Below, piece by piece: positions 52,866 through 63,473 of a DNA stretch of 64,000 nt (the stretch's first letter is position 1; each line of letters begins with the position of its first letter). Both the position numbers and the translations under genes were made by a program. Source of the stretch: Rhodobacter capsulatus (GTDB lineage Bacteria > Pseudomonadota > Alphaproteobacteria > Rhodobacterales > Rhodobacteraceae); contig NZ_QKZO01000010.1 of NCBI RefSeq assembly GCF_003254295.1, forward strand, positions 78,701 to 142,700, given 5' to 3'. The notes under the pieces are model-generated. The model was not told the DNA's origin, did no database searches, and saw only the letters and a program-made list of their open reading frames with translations.

Positions 52866-54377
52866 ATGCGCAGCCTGCCCGTTTTCACCGATCTGCGGTC
52901 CTTTCTGGCCTGGACGAAATCGAAGGGCGATCTGCGGGCGATTCCCGAACCCGTCGCGACCGATCTGCAGATGTCGGCGGTGCACCGCGCGGTGCTGGAA
53001 CAGGGCGGGCCGGTGCTGCGCTTCGACGCGCCGGTGCTGCCTTCGGGGGCGCGGTCTGCGATTCCCGTGGTGACCAATCTTTTCGGCACCACCGACCGGG
53101 TGGCGGCGGGGCTGGGGCTGCGGCTCGATCAGGTGCCCGAGCTGGGCCAGTTTCTGGCGGATCTGAAATCGCCCGCCCCGGTCGAGGGGATGCGCGATGC
53201 GTTTTCCCGCCTGCCGATGCTGAAGGCGGCGCTTTCGACGCGGGTGAATGTCTCGAAAAAGGGCCCGGTGCAGGATGTGGTGCTGGAGCCGGGCCGGGGG
53301 CTGAATCTGGAAGATCTGCCGGTGCAGAAGCTTTGGCCCGGCGATGGCGGGCGGCTTTTCACCTGGCCCGTCGTCATAACGCGCCCGCATGGCAGCGCCG
53401 CCGATGCGGTGATGAGCTACAATCTGGGCATCTACCGCGCGCAGCTGCATGGGCCGGAAAGCATCATCATGCGCTGGCTGGCGCATCGCGGCGGGGCGGC
53501 GCATCACCGCAGCTGGCTGGCCGCGGGGCAGCCGATGCCGGTAGCGATGGTGCTGGGCGCCGATCCGGCGACGCTGCTTTCGGCCGCGCTGCCGCTGCCT
53601 GAACAGGTCTCGGAACTCACCTTTTCGGGCGTGCTGCGCGGCGCGCGCAGCCATCTGGTGCCCGCGAAAACCGTGCCGCTGATGGTCCCGGCTGACGCCG
53701 AAATGGTGATCGAGGGCTGGATTCACCCCAATGACACCGCGCCCGAGGGGCCGTTTGGCGATCACACCGGTTACTACAACTCGGTCGAGCCTTTCCCGGT
53801 GCTGCGCGTCTCGGCGCTGACGCATCGCAAGGACCCGATTTACCTCTCGACCTACACCGGCCGGCCGCCGGATGAGCCCGCGATCATCGGCGAGGTGTTC
53901 AACCATCTGGCGATGCCGGTCTTCCGCCAGCAGATCCCTGAGATCCGCGATCTCTTCCTGCCGCCTGCCGCCTGTTCCTATCGCATCGCGGTGGTGCAGA
54001 TCGCCAAGCGCTACCCCGGTCAGGCGAAACGGGTGATGATGGCGCTGTGGGGGATGCTCGCCCAGTTCAGCTATACGAAGATGATCATCGTGGTGGATGA
54101 GGACATCGACCCGCGCAACTGGGATGACATCGCCTGGGCGATGGCCACGCGGATGGACCCGGCGCGCGATACGGTCATTCTGGACCGCACGCCGATGGAT
54201 TATCTGGATTTCGCCTCGCCGATCGAGGGGCTGGCGGGCAAGATCGGCATTGATGCGACGAACAAGATCGGCACGGAAACCACGCGCGAATGGGGCACGG
54301 TGATGAAGATGCGCCCCGAGGATACGGCTTTTGCCGAGACGCTTCTGAAGCGCCATTTCCCCGGCGGTGTGAAATGA
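52866..54377 (+). CDS. ubiD: 4-hydroxy-3-polyprenylbenzoate decarboxylase
   Basis: A 503-residue UbiD, removing the ring carboxyl in ubiquinone synthesis with prenylated FMN. RSLPVFTDLRSFLAW is the usual start. The prFMN/metal-binding blocks are YNLGIYRAQLHGPESIIMRW and VPADAEMVIEGWIHPNDTAPEGPFGDHTGYYN (catalytic Glu/Arg region), followed by EVFNHLAMPVFRQQIPEIRDLFLPP. The reaction is oxygen independent and serves both aerobic and anaerobic pathways. It overlaps ubiX, which makes its cofactor, by 4 bases. The FNR box lies 53 bases upstream. Confidence 0.95.
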   Translation: MRSLPVFTDLRSFLAWTKSKGDLRAIPEPVATDLQMSAVHRAVLEQGGPVLRFDAPVLPSGARSAIPVVTNLFGTTDRVAAGLGLRLDQVPELGQFLADLKSPAPVEGMRDAFSRLPMLKAALSTRVNVSKKGPVQDVVLEPGRGLNLEDLPVQKLWPGDGGRLFTWPVVITRPHGSAADAVMSYNLGIYRAQLHGPESIIMRWLAHRGGAAHHRSWLAAGQPMPVAMVLGADPATLLSAALPLPEQVSELTFSGVLRGARSHLVPAKTVPLMVPADAEMVIEGWIHPNDTAPEGPFGDHTGYYNSVEPFPVLRVSALTHRKDPIYLSTYTGRPPDEPAIIGEVFNHLAMPVFRQQIPEIRDLFLPPAACSYRIAVVQIAKRYPGQAKRVMMALWGMLAQFSYTKMIIVVDEDIDPRNWDDIAWAMATRMDPARDTVILDRTPMDYLDFASPIEGLAGKIGIDATNKIGTETTREWGTVMKMRPEDTAFAETLLKRHFPGGVK

Positions 54378-54943
54378 GCGCCCGCGTGGTCTTGGGCGTT
54401 TCCGGTGCCTCGGGGGCACTTTTGGCGCTGGCGGTGGCCGAGGCGCTGCGCAAGGTCGGGGCGGAAATCGATCTGGTGGTGTCGTCGGCGGCGAAGCTGA
54501 CTTTCGCGACCGAGGCCGATGCGGGCGCGCTCGAGCGGCTGCAGGGGATGGCGGCGCATCACCATGCGATCGGCAATGTCGGCGCGGCGATTGCCTCGGG
54601 ATCATGCCCGGTGACGGGGATGATCGTCGCGCCCTGTTCGATGCGCTCGCTCGCTGCCGTTGCCCATGGGCTGGATGACAATCTGCTGACGCGCGCGGCC
54701 TCGGTGCAGCTGAAGGAGCGCCGTCCGCTGATCCTTTTGGCGCGGGAAGCGCCGCTGACCTTGGCGCATCTGCGCAACATGACGGCGGTGACGGAAATGG
54801 GCGGCATCATCCTGCCGCCCGTGCCCGCGTTCTACCTGAAACCGCAAACCGCCGAGGAGATCGCAGCGCAGATCGGGGCCAGGGCCGTCGATCTGCTGCG
54901 GCTGGGTCCGGCGCAGGCTCAGGCCTGGTCGCCCGCGCCCTGA
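54374..54943 (+). CDS. ubiX: Flavin prenyltransferase
   Basis: A 189-residue UbiX, attaching a dimethylallyl group to FMN to make the prFMN cofactor needed by UbiD. The FMN site is LGVSGASGALLALAVAEAL, and IVAPCSMRSLAAVAHGLDDNLLTRAASVQLKERRPLILLAREAPL is the core block. MGGIILPPVPAFY ends the domain. Its ATG overlaps the ubiD stop, so enzyme and cofactor synthesis are coupled. The 3' end overlaps the convergent nnrS gene by 25 bases. Confidence 0.95.
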   Translation: MSARVVLGVSGASGALLALAVAEALRKVGAEIDLVVSSAAKLTFATEADAGALERLQGMAAHHHAIGNVGAAIASGSCPVTGMIVAPCSMRSLAAVAHGLDDNLLTRAASVQLKERRPLILLAREAPLTLAHLRNMTAVTEMGGIILPPVPAFYLKPQTAEEIAAQIGARAVDLLRLGPAQAQAWSPAP

Positions 54944-56118
54944 TCCCTGATCTTCGGGCCGTGGCCCAAGGGCCGCGCCCCCGGCGTGCCGGGTTGCAGT
55001 TTCTCGCCAGTCAGCGCGGGCCAAAGCCCGACCAGCATCGCGCCATAGGCGGCGACGAACAGAGCCGCCGAGGCAATGAGCGTCCTCGGATCTTCGCCAA
55101 AGGCGCGCAGCAGCGTCGCCGCGATCAAAAGCCCGCCCGCGGCCTTGAGCGGCCCGGTCGCCACCGAGCGGCGGCCCGATTGCCCAAGGCTCATCTTGAT
55201 CATCACCGCCGAGGACAGGCCCGCGACGGCGCCGATGGCGAGCAGGTGCACGGCGCCCGGATAGATTTCCATCGACATCACCCCGGCCATGCCCATCGCA
55301 TAAAGCCCGGTGCCAAGGCACAAAAAGCCGATGTGAAAGCCCGAGAGCAGCGCATCATGCTTGAAGGCCCAGCCATTGCGAAAGCCCATCGCGCGGAACA
55401 GGTTCGTCGCCCCGGCCAGCACCAGCACCGCGCCAAAGGCGCGCGGCGGCAAGAAGGCCGCGGGCACGCAAAAGGCGGTGAAGATCGGCCCCCAGGTGTC
55501 CAGCCCGCTCGGCCGCGGCAGCGCGGTCTCGCCCTTGTGCACCATGGCATTGCGGGTCAGCCCCGCGGTCAGCTTGCCGCCAAAGGCCGCGTTCATCGTC
55601 GCACAGGCCATCAGCCCCGCCATCGCGCCCTTGGGCGCAAGGCCCGGGGCAACCCCCATCCAGTCCAGATGCATGATCAGGTCCGAGACCCAGTGCAACA
55701 GGAAGATGCCCAGATAGGAGAGCGTTTCGAGCTTCTTCAGCCGCGCGACGGGCCATGCCATCTTCGCCATGACCAGAACGCCGAAGCCCAGATCGATCAG
55801 CGCGACGACGGGCGCGGGGATGAAGGCCGAAAAGGCGATCGCCAGCCGCCCGGCCAGCCACAGCCCGGCCAGCGCCGGAAAATAGATCCCCTGCAGCGCT
55901 TTCGGCGCCGAGGCGAGGAAAATCCCCGCCAGCACCGCGCCGCCATAGCCGAAGATCATCTCATGCGCGTGCCAGTCGATCGGCATCGCACGGCTGGGCA
56001 GGAGGCCCTCGGTCAGCCCGGCGGCGATCCAGTGCCCCCAAAGCGACATCGCCACGACGGCAAAGAGGATCGCGGCAAGGTAGAAGGTGCGGTGACCCTC
56101 GCGGAAGATGCGGGACAT
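54919..56118 (-). CDS. nnrS: NnrS family membrane protein
   Basis: A 399-residue polytopic protein with about twelve hydrophobic helices. The N-terminal DWHAHEMIFGYGGAVLAGIFLASAPK carries the conserved histidines that bind haem and copper in studied NnrS proteins. In Rhodobacter and other denitrifiers NnrS is linked to nitric-oxide metabolism and resistance to NO stress. AAGGAGCCCCCC precedes the start at 56118. No NNR-type box is evident in its short upstream region. Its 3' end overlaps ubiX on the opposite strand. The NsrR-like regulator at 37.4 kb is a possible controller, but there is no direct evidence. Confidence 0.92.
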   Translation of the reverse strand: MSRIFREGHRTFYLAAILFAVVAMSLWGHWIAAGLTEGLLPSRAMPIDWHAHEMIFGYGGAVLAGIFLASAPKALQGIYFPALAGLWLAGRLAIAFSAFIPAPVVALIDLGFGVLVMAKMAWPVARLKKLETLSYLGIFLLHWVSDLIMHLDWMGVAPGLAPKGAMAGLMACATMNAAFGGKLTAGLTRNAMVHKGETALPRPSGLDTWGPIFTAFCVPAAFLPPRAFGAVLVLAGATNLFRAMGFRNGWAFKHDALLSGFHIGFLCLGTGLYAMGMAGVMSMEIYPGAVHLLAIGAVAGLSSAVMIKMSLGQSGRRSVATGPLKAAGGLLIAATLLRAFGEDPRTLIASAALFVAAYGAMLVGLWPALTGEKLQPGTPGARPLGHGPKIRDQGAGDQA

Positions 56119-56287
56119 GGGGGGCTCCTTGGTCTTTGGCCTTTCCTGCCTGCACCGTGGCGGTTTCGCAAGCCCCCGGGCAGGCGGCACGTTGGCTCAC
56201 CCGGGGGCTCACCCGGGCCTTGATGGCGGGCCTTGATCCGGGGCGGCGGCGGCGCTAGGGCAGGGGGATCACAGCTTCGAGAGCTCC

Positions 56288-57241
56288 ATGACCGCCACCG
56301 CCCCCAAGACGCAACGCCTGATCGGGCTTGATCTGCTGAAACTGTTTCTGGCGCTGCTTGTCGTGACGATCCATGCCAACCCGTTTCGCGGTGTCAGCGA
56401 CGAGGCGATGTGGGCGCTTGGCAATGGTCTGGCGCGGATCGCGGTTCCGGCGTTTTTCGTCGTCGCGGGCTACACTTTCCGCCCCGAGGTGCCGGGGCGC
56501 TCGGTCAAGCTGGTGGGGCGCTATCTGAAGCTGCATTTCCTCTGGCTGGCGATTTACCTGCCCGCCTGGTGGCAGACGGTCTGGGACCACGGGCTGATCG
56601 AATATGCGAAATTCTGGGTCTTCGGCTATTGGCATCTGTGGTTTCTGGTCGGCCTGGCGATCGCGGTGGGGCTGTCGCAGCTGGTCTGGCGGCTTTCCGA
56701 CCGGGCGATCTGGACGATTGCGATTGCGGTGCTGCTGGCAGGTTTCGCGCTGCAATGGGCGATCGGGTTCTACATCCTGCCGCGCGGCTTCTGGCCCGAT
56801 GCGAAGAATGGCGTTTTGATGGGCTTTCCGTTCTATCTGATCGGCTACATGAGCCGCCGCAGCGGGCTGGTGGAGCGCATTCCCCTGCGGGTCGCCTTCT
56901 GGGGCTCTCTGATCGGGCTTGTGTCGGTCGTGGGCGAATCCGAGCTGATGAAGGCCTTGGGCGGCGACCATCCGCTGGCGCCCGAGACGCTTTTGACCGC
57001 CGCCGTCACCGGCCCGCTTCTGGTCGCGCTTGGCGTCAAGGCGCGGGGCTTTCCCGATTGGCTGACGCGGCTGCCCATCGGCACGCTCTCGGCCGGGATC
57101 TATTTCCTGCATGTCGGCATCGTGATCTGGCTGAACCATTTCACCCTGCCGCGGGTCGAGGTGTATCTCATCGCCGTCACCGGGGCTGCGCTGATCACGC
57201 TGGGTCTGATCCGGACCGGGCTGGACAAGAAGCTGTTCTGA
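56288..57241 (+). CDS. Acyltransferase family 3 (OafA-like) membrane protein
   Basis: A 317-residue protein with about ten hydrophobic helices. The opening RLIGLDLLKLFLALLVVTIHANPF and FFVVAGYTF contain the family His (in VTIHAN) and the GY(T)F block typical of acyltransferase-3 proteins, which move acyl groups onto envelope sugars or lipids. The substrate is unknown. No polysaccharide genes are adjacent, so it appears as a lone gene. The second copy of the 208-bp repeat begins 12 bases after its stop. Confidence 0.85.
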   Translation: MTATAPKTQRLIGLDLLKLFLALLVVTIHANPFRGVSDEAMWALGNGLARIAVPAFFVVAGYTFRPEVPGRSVKLVGRYLKLHFLWLAIYLPAWWQTVWDHGLIEYAKFWVFGYWHLWFLVGLAIAVGLSQLVWRLSDRAIWTIAIAVLLAGFALQWAIGFYILPRGFWPDAKNGVLMGFPFYLIGYMSRRSGLVERIPLRVAFWGSLIGLVSVVGESELMKALGGDHPLAPETLLTAAVTGPLLVALGVKARGFPDWLTRLPIGTLSAGIYFLHVGIVIWLNHFTLPRVEVYLIAVTGAALITLGLIRTGLDKKLF

Positions 57242-57252
57242 AGGCGATCTGA

Positions 57253-57459
57253 CCGAGGCCATCGCCGAGGTCCGGCGCAACGGCTGTCCCGTGACCGCCG
57301 GGGGCCCAAAGGCCCTCGGCCAGCGCCCGCCCCGCCCATGGCGGGCGCTTCTCGCCCGCCGGGACGGGCGCTGGCCTCTGTTGCGCCTGGGGATGCGATC
57401 TTGTGTCCGCGGTCGCGCACGGGCGGGGAAACGCGGATCGCGTTTCCTGTTCCGCCCGA
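57253..57459. repeat. About 208-bp dispersed hairpin-rich repeat, copy B
   Basis: Near-identical to 50067-50275. The last part (about 57420-57456) forms the outer GGGCGG/CCGCCC and inner GAAACGCG/CGCGTTTC stem, ending about 30 bases from the oxyR stop; copy A ends about 8 bases from the ubiV stop. It fills the 246-base gap between the convergent acyltransferase and oxyR genes and could terminate both. It has no convincing coding capacity. Confidence 0.85.
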
Positions 57460-57487
57460 AACTCCGCCTGAAACCCGGATCGCCGCC

Positions 57488-58388
57488 TCACATCGCCTCG
57501 GCCCGATCCCGCAGCGCCGTGCCGACCTGAGCGATCACCGCCGCCACTTCGGCCAGCTGCGCGGCCAAGGGCGAGGAGCGGCGCCACACCATCCCCACCC
57601 GCCGCGACGGCGCAGGCGCGGCCAGACGCGCCACCGACACCGGGGCCGAGCGCGTCTCGACCGGCAGCGCGATTTCGGGCAGAAGCGTCACCCCGATCCC
57701 GGCGCCGACCATCTGCGTCAGCGTGGCCAGCGACGACCCCTCCATCACCGTGCGCGGGGTCACGCCGCCGACCTTGCAAAACGCCAGCGCCTGATCGCGG
57801 AAGCAATGCCCCTCTTCCAGCAGCAACAGCCGCATCTTCGGCAATGCCTCGGCCGAGGGCACGGGCCTGCCCGCCTCGGCCGCAGGCCGCACCAGCACGA
57901 AATCCTCGGTGAAAAGCGGCACCTCGGCCAGCGCGGGCTCCGAGACCGGCAGGGCCAGGATCGCCGCATCCAGCTGCGCCTCGATCAGCGCCGAGATCAG
58001 CTTGCCCGTCACCGCCTCGCGCGGGGCCAGCTCAAGCTCCGGATGGCTTTGCGCCAGCGCGCCGACCAGCGCGGGCAAAAGATAGGGCGCGATCGTCGGA
58101 ATGACGCCCAGCCGCAGCCGCCCCGAGAGCCGCCCCTGCGCTGCGCGCGACAGATCGGAGAGCTCGTCCACCGCGCGCAGGATCGCCCGCACCCGCGGCA
58201 CCATCGCCGCGCCCAGCGCCGTCAGATGCACCTGCCGCGGGCCGCGCTCGAACAGCGCCGCCCCCATCGTCTGCTCCATCTCGCGGATCTGCACCGAGAG
58301 TGCCGGCTGCGAGATCGCGCATTCCTCGGCCGCACGGCCGAAATGGCCGCTGCGCGCCACCGCATCGAAATAGCGAAGCTGTTTCATC

Positions 58389-58402
<14 letters not shown>
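57488..58402 (-). CDS. oxyR: Hydrogen-peroxide sensing LysR regulator OxyR
   Basis: A 304-residue LysR-family activator (299 if the ATG at 58387 is used). The N-terminal helix-turn-helix is [26 protein letters not shown]. The redox pair is present as C200 and C209 in EEGHCFRDQALAFC, with the same 9-residue spacing as E. coli C199/C208, which identifies OxyR instead of a generic LysR protein. It is divergent from katG and should activate it on peroxide exposure while controlling itself. The 98-base shared region holds several GATA/TATC half-sites. Confidence 0.94.
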
Positions 58403-60669
<2,267 letters not shown>

Positions 60670-60695
60670 CCCCCCGAAGGCCGGTCGCAGATCGG

Positions 60696-60723
60696 AAAGG
60701 CCCCGCCGCCTGCGGGGCCTTTT
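60696..60723 (+). terminator. Intrinsic terminator of katG
   Basis: AAGGCCCCGC (60697-60706) and GCGGGGCCTT (60712-60721) pair perfectly over five bases, followed by TTTTC, 28 bases after the katG stop. Confidence 0.9.
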
Positions 60724-60843
60724 CACCTCCGGGGGCGGCATCGCGTGCCATTGACTTTGCCCCCCGCCTGGCAAAGATCTTGCGCGCAGGGCGCAAGGGG
60801 CGCCTTGTGCAAGCCTCATACCGACCCGAGGGAGGGACCATCC

Positions 60844-61050
60844 TTGGCCATTATCGATCATCCCATGCTGCGCCCGCTGCCGATGCGGCTTTTGCCCGTG
60901 ATCTTCCTTGTCGGCTGGGCCGTGTTCGAGGCGGTGTTCCTGGGCGGCATCCTCTGGCCGATCCTGTTCATCGGGGCTGCGGCCTATTGCTATTATGTGC
61001 TGATCCACACCTACACGCCACCGGGCGAGAAACCGTCGAAAGACGCCTGA
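60844..61050 (+). CDS. Small two-helix membrane protein, unknown function
   Basis: A 68-residue frame from TTG 60844, with GAGGGA 9 bases upstream. It could also start at ATG 60865 (61 residues) or 60745 (101 residues). It has two hydrophobic helices (MRLLPVIFLVGWAVFEAVFLGG and ILWPILFIGAAAYCYYVLI) and a short polar tail. No family is recognised. It has its own terminator, which supports a real gene. It lies between katG and a DCC-family gene. Confidence 0.6.
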   Translation: MAIIDHPMLRPLPMRLLPVIFLVGWAVFEAVFLGGILWPILFIGAAAYCYYVLIHTYTPPGEKPSKDA

Positions 61051-61071
61051 GCCCCGGTTCCGCACCATCCC

Positions 61072-61104
61072 GGCCCGGCCCCCCGCGGGACCGGGCCTTT
61101 TCTT
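61072..61104 (+). terminator. Intrinsic terminator of the small membrane protein gene
   Basis: GGCCCGG (61072-61078) pairs with CCGGGCC (61091-61097) around an inner CCCGCGGG, followed by TTTTCTTG. Confidence 0.8.
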
Positions 61105-61287
61105 GCGCCGCCCTGTCTTGCGCGGGATTGGTCTTGCGGGGCCCGCCCGGGAAACGATCCCGCCGCGGTGTTTCCCGGCCGGGGTGCCGTTGCCCGTGGC
61201 AATTTCCGGCGGCCGCCCCATATCCGGAGAATGCACTCCGGAGCCCGCGATGACACGAAACCCCTTTGCCGCGCCCCGAGGCCCGGC

Positions 61288-61635
61288 ATGACGCCCCGTC
61301 TGACGGTCTGGTTCGACAGCGGCTGCCCGCTTTGCCTGCGCGAGATCGCGCTGATGCGGCGGCTGGATCGGCGCGGGGCGATCGATTTCGTCGATCTTGG
61401 CGCGGCGGAGGCGGATTGTCCGATCGATCGGGCCGAGCTTTTGGCGCGGTTTCATGCGCGGGAAGACGGCAGGCTGCTCTCGGGTGCGGCGGCCTTTGCC
61501 GCGATGTGGCGGGCGATCCCGCTGCTGCGTCCGCTCGGGCGTCTTGCGGGCTGGCCGCCGCTTGCCCCGGCCTTCGAGGCGGCCTATCGCCGCTTCCTGC
61601 GCCTGCGTCCCCGCCTGCAGCGGCTGCTTCGCTAA
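61288..61635 (+). CDS. DUF393 (DCC family) thiol-disulfide oxidoreductase-like protein
   Basis: A 115-residue protein of the DUF393 family, named for a DxxCxxC motif; here it is DSGCPLC at residues 10-16 (VWFDSGCPLCLREI). The rest follows the family: AIDFVDLGAAEADCPIDRAELLARFH and GAAAFAAMWRAIPLLRPLGRL. A thioredoxin-like redox role is assumed but not proven. The start ATG 61288 directly precedes TPRLTVWF; longer frames upstream run through non-coding sequence. Confidence 0.88.
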   Translation: MTPRLTVWFDSGCPLCLREIALMRRLDRRGAIDFVDLGAAEADCPIDRAELLARFHAREDGRLLSGAAAFAAMWRAIPLLRPLGRLAGWPPLAPAFEAAYRRFLRLRPRLQRLLR

Positions 61636-61707
61636 GTCCGGCGCAGGCGACGGCTTTCTTCGCGGCCAAGGATGTCGTATGCGGGGGGAAACGAACCAGG
61701 ACAGATC

Positions 61708-61986
61708 ATGCGACCTTCTCTTGTGGCTCTTTTCGTTTTCCTGCTTGTGGCCGGCTGCATGGCGGGCAATGGCGCCGTGGTCAGGGGCGCCGGGCCGGAT
61801 GATCTTTTGAAGCTGCGCGACGGCCCGGGGCTGTCGCACAAGATCATCATCGGCCTGCCGGACGGAACGCGTCTGACCCGCGGCGGCTGCGTGACGCGGC
61901 AGGGCAGGGTCTGGTGCCGGGTCAGCCTGACCGACCGGCCCGAGATTTCGGGATATGTTTCGGCCGAATATCTGGCCCATCGCTGA
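61708..61986 (+). CDS. Small lipoprotein with bacterial SH3 domain
   Basis: A 92-residue predicted lipoprotein. The signal peptide ends at lipobox LVAGC (Cys 17), so it should be acylated and anchored in a membrane facing the periplasm. Residues about 28-90 form an SH3b-like domain (LLKLRDGPGLSHKIIIGLPDGTRLTRGGC, then VWCRVSLTDRPEISGYVSAEYL), a fold that often binds peptidoglycan or protein partners. The start is ATG 61708 after a GGACAG purine-rich stretch. A hairpin with 8-bp stem follows at 62122-62141. Confidence 0.85.
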   Translation: MRPSLVALFVFLLVAGCMAGNGAVVRGAGPDDLLKLRDGPGLSHKIIIGLPDGTRLTRGGCVTRQGRVWCRVSLTDRPEISGYVSAEYLAHR

Positions 61987-62103
61987 GCGGCGCGGGCGTC
62001 TTGCGGACCGGGGCGCCGCGCGCAACCGCGCGGCGCCGGTGCGGTCCCCGAGCCTTGGGCGGGACAGGGCAACGGCCAATTCCGAGCCCCCCCGCGTTCG
62101 ATC

Positions 62104-62146
62104 AGGACGGCGCTGAAATAAAAGGAAAGATCGCTTTCCTTGTCCT
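62104..62146. terminator. Hairpin downstream of the SH3 lipoprotein gene
   Basis: AAGGAAAG (62122-62129) pairs with CTTTCCTT (62134-62141) over ATCG. AGGAC (62104-62108) and GTCCT (62142-62146) can close an outer stem. There is no long T run, so a processing or weak terminator role is more likely. Confidence 0.45.
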
Positions 62147-62201
62147 GAGGCTTTCGCCATGTCCGGTGCTGATCCAGGTTTTATGGGGGACAGGATGGGG
62201 C

Positions 62202-62447
62202 ATGAAACATGACCCAAGACGTCCTTCGGAGACCGGAAAAGGCGATGCTCGGGGCGATCCCTTGCAGGACCGGGGCGAAACACGCGCGGGGCTGACCTTT
62301 GCCGGGGCGAAGGAAAAGGATCTGGCCGCGAAGCTGGACGAAGTCCGCAACGACAAGCGCCGCAAGCAACGGGAACCCGCCTTGGCCCTGGCCGATGTGC
62401 CGATCTGTCCCGGCGTGACGCCTCGCCCTTTGTCTTTCACGCGCTGA
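62202..62447 (+). CDS. Small charged hypothetical protein
   Basis: An 81-residue frame with ATG 62202 and a weak AGGATGGGG upstream. It is highly charged (KHDPRRPSETGKGD, then AKEKDLAAKLDEVRNDKRRKQRE) with a helical middle. No homology is recognised. It lies at the boundary to the degenerate DNA on the right and might be a remnant. Confidence 0.3.
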   Translation: MKHDPRRPSETGKGDARGDPLQDRGETRAGLTFAGAKEKDLAAKLDEVRNDKRRKQREPALALADVPICPGVTPRPLSFTR

Positions 62448-62774
62448 TGCGGGGCGCATTGCCCGACTGACGATTTCCGCCATGATGCGACGGATGCAGG
62501 ACACCGAGGAAAAGGCGGGCCGCCCCGGCCTTCTCGATCCGCGCAACAAACGTCCCGCCGTGCCGCATGGGCTGCGCTCGCCCTCTCGGCAATGGGCCGC
62601 CGAACCCGGCTCTCCGCGCGATGAGGGCGGCTTGGGGGGCTGCGTAATGAGGTCGCGACGGAAGAACGGGTGGCATGGGCGGGCGCCATCACGTCACGAT
62701 GATGCACGGCGATGCCGTCCCGTGGAGTGCTGTGGCTGGCGGTGGGCTTCGGGCTCAAATGCGGGCCGCGCAGG
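62448..62774. other. Intergenic or degenerate stretch without a supportable gene
   Basis: Several short open frames exist on both strands, but none shows a family signature, a ribosome-binding site or coding-like composition. It leads into the transposase relic and may derive from the same decayed insertion. Confidence 0.4.
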
Positions 62775-63278
62775 TCAGTCGCGCAGCGCCGCAAGCGGGC
62801 TGAGGATCACCACATCGCAAACGGGCGCGAGGGTTTCCAGGGGGCATGTAACGGCCTCTCTGGACGGTCCATTCCTCGGTCTGCTCCCTCAAGATCGCGC
62901 CGAGCAATCTCCGGATCGAGGCCTCGTCTGGAAAAATCCCGACGACGTTCGTGCGTCCCTGATTCCTCCGGTCAGGCGCTCGATTGCAGCCCTCGCGTGC
63001 AACGGCGCGCGGTGTGGGGCAGGGCGGGGAGTTCGCGCCGGTCCGCCACCCGTCGCCACCGGGTCTTGGCCGCAGCGTGATCCGGCTGGGCCAAGGCCGT
63101 GGCGATGGCGGCTGAGAATGAGCCGGGCCGGAAAACCATCCGGCGGATCGTTTTTCCGGCGAATGCTGCGACTGTTCTTGTCGGCATGGGCCGGGGCATT
63201 GCGCTGGAAATGCACCCGGCAGCGCTGCCGGGTGGGCGACAAAACCCGGGCCCTGGCCGCATCAGTGAGAAACCCGAC
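62775..63278 (-). pseudogene. IS256-family (Mutator) transposase relic
   Basis: Pieces of one transposase are spread over at least three minus-strand frames. QRCRVHFQRNAPAHADKNSR (about 63168-63230) is followed by AAIATALAQPDHAAAKTRWRRVAD in a second frame (about 63041-63112). HRAPLHARAAIERLTGGI then returns to the first frame (about 62960-63015). A third frame gives ETLAPVCDVVILSPLAALRD, ending in TGA at 62775-62777. These match the C-terminal 40 percent of IS256-type transposases in order, with frameshifts and a deletion of about 25 codons. The N-terminal catalytic part and inverted terminal repeats are not found. Confidence 0.75.
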
Positions 63279-63473
63279 AAACTGAACCATGAGGTAGATT
63301 TGCCCCGCGTCAGTGTTCTCGCAGCTCTTCATCGGCTCGACCGTGACGCGGTCATTCATGAACGGCTTGCGACAAGGCCCCCGCTTCCGGGGGGACCGGC
63401 GTCCCAAAGGGCCCCCACCGGCCGGGGGTTGGGTCCATTGTGCCTTCGACGATTGTCGGAGGCCGAGCGCGGG

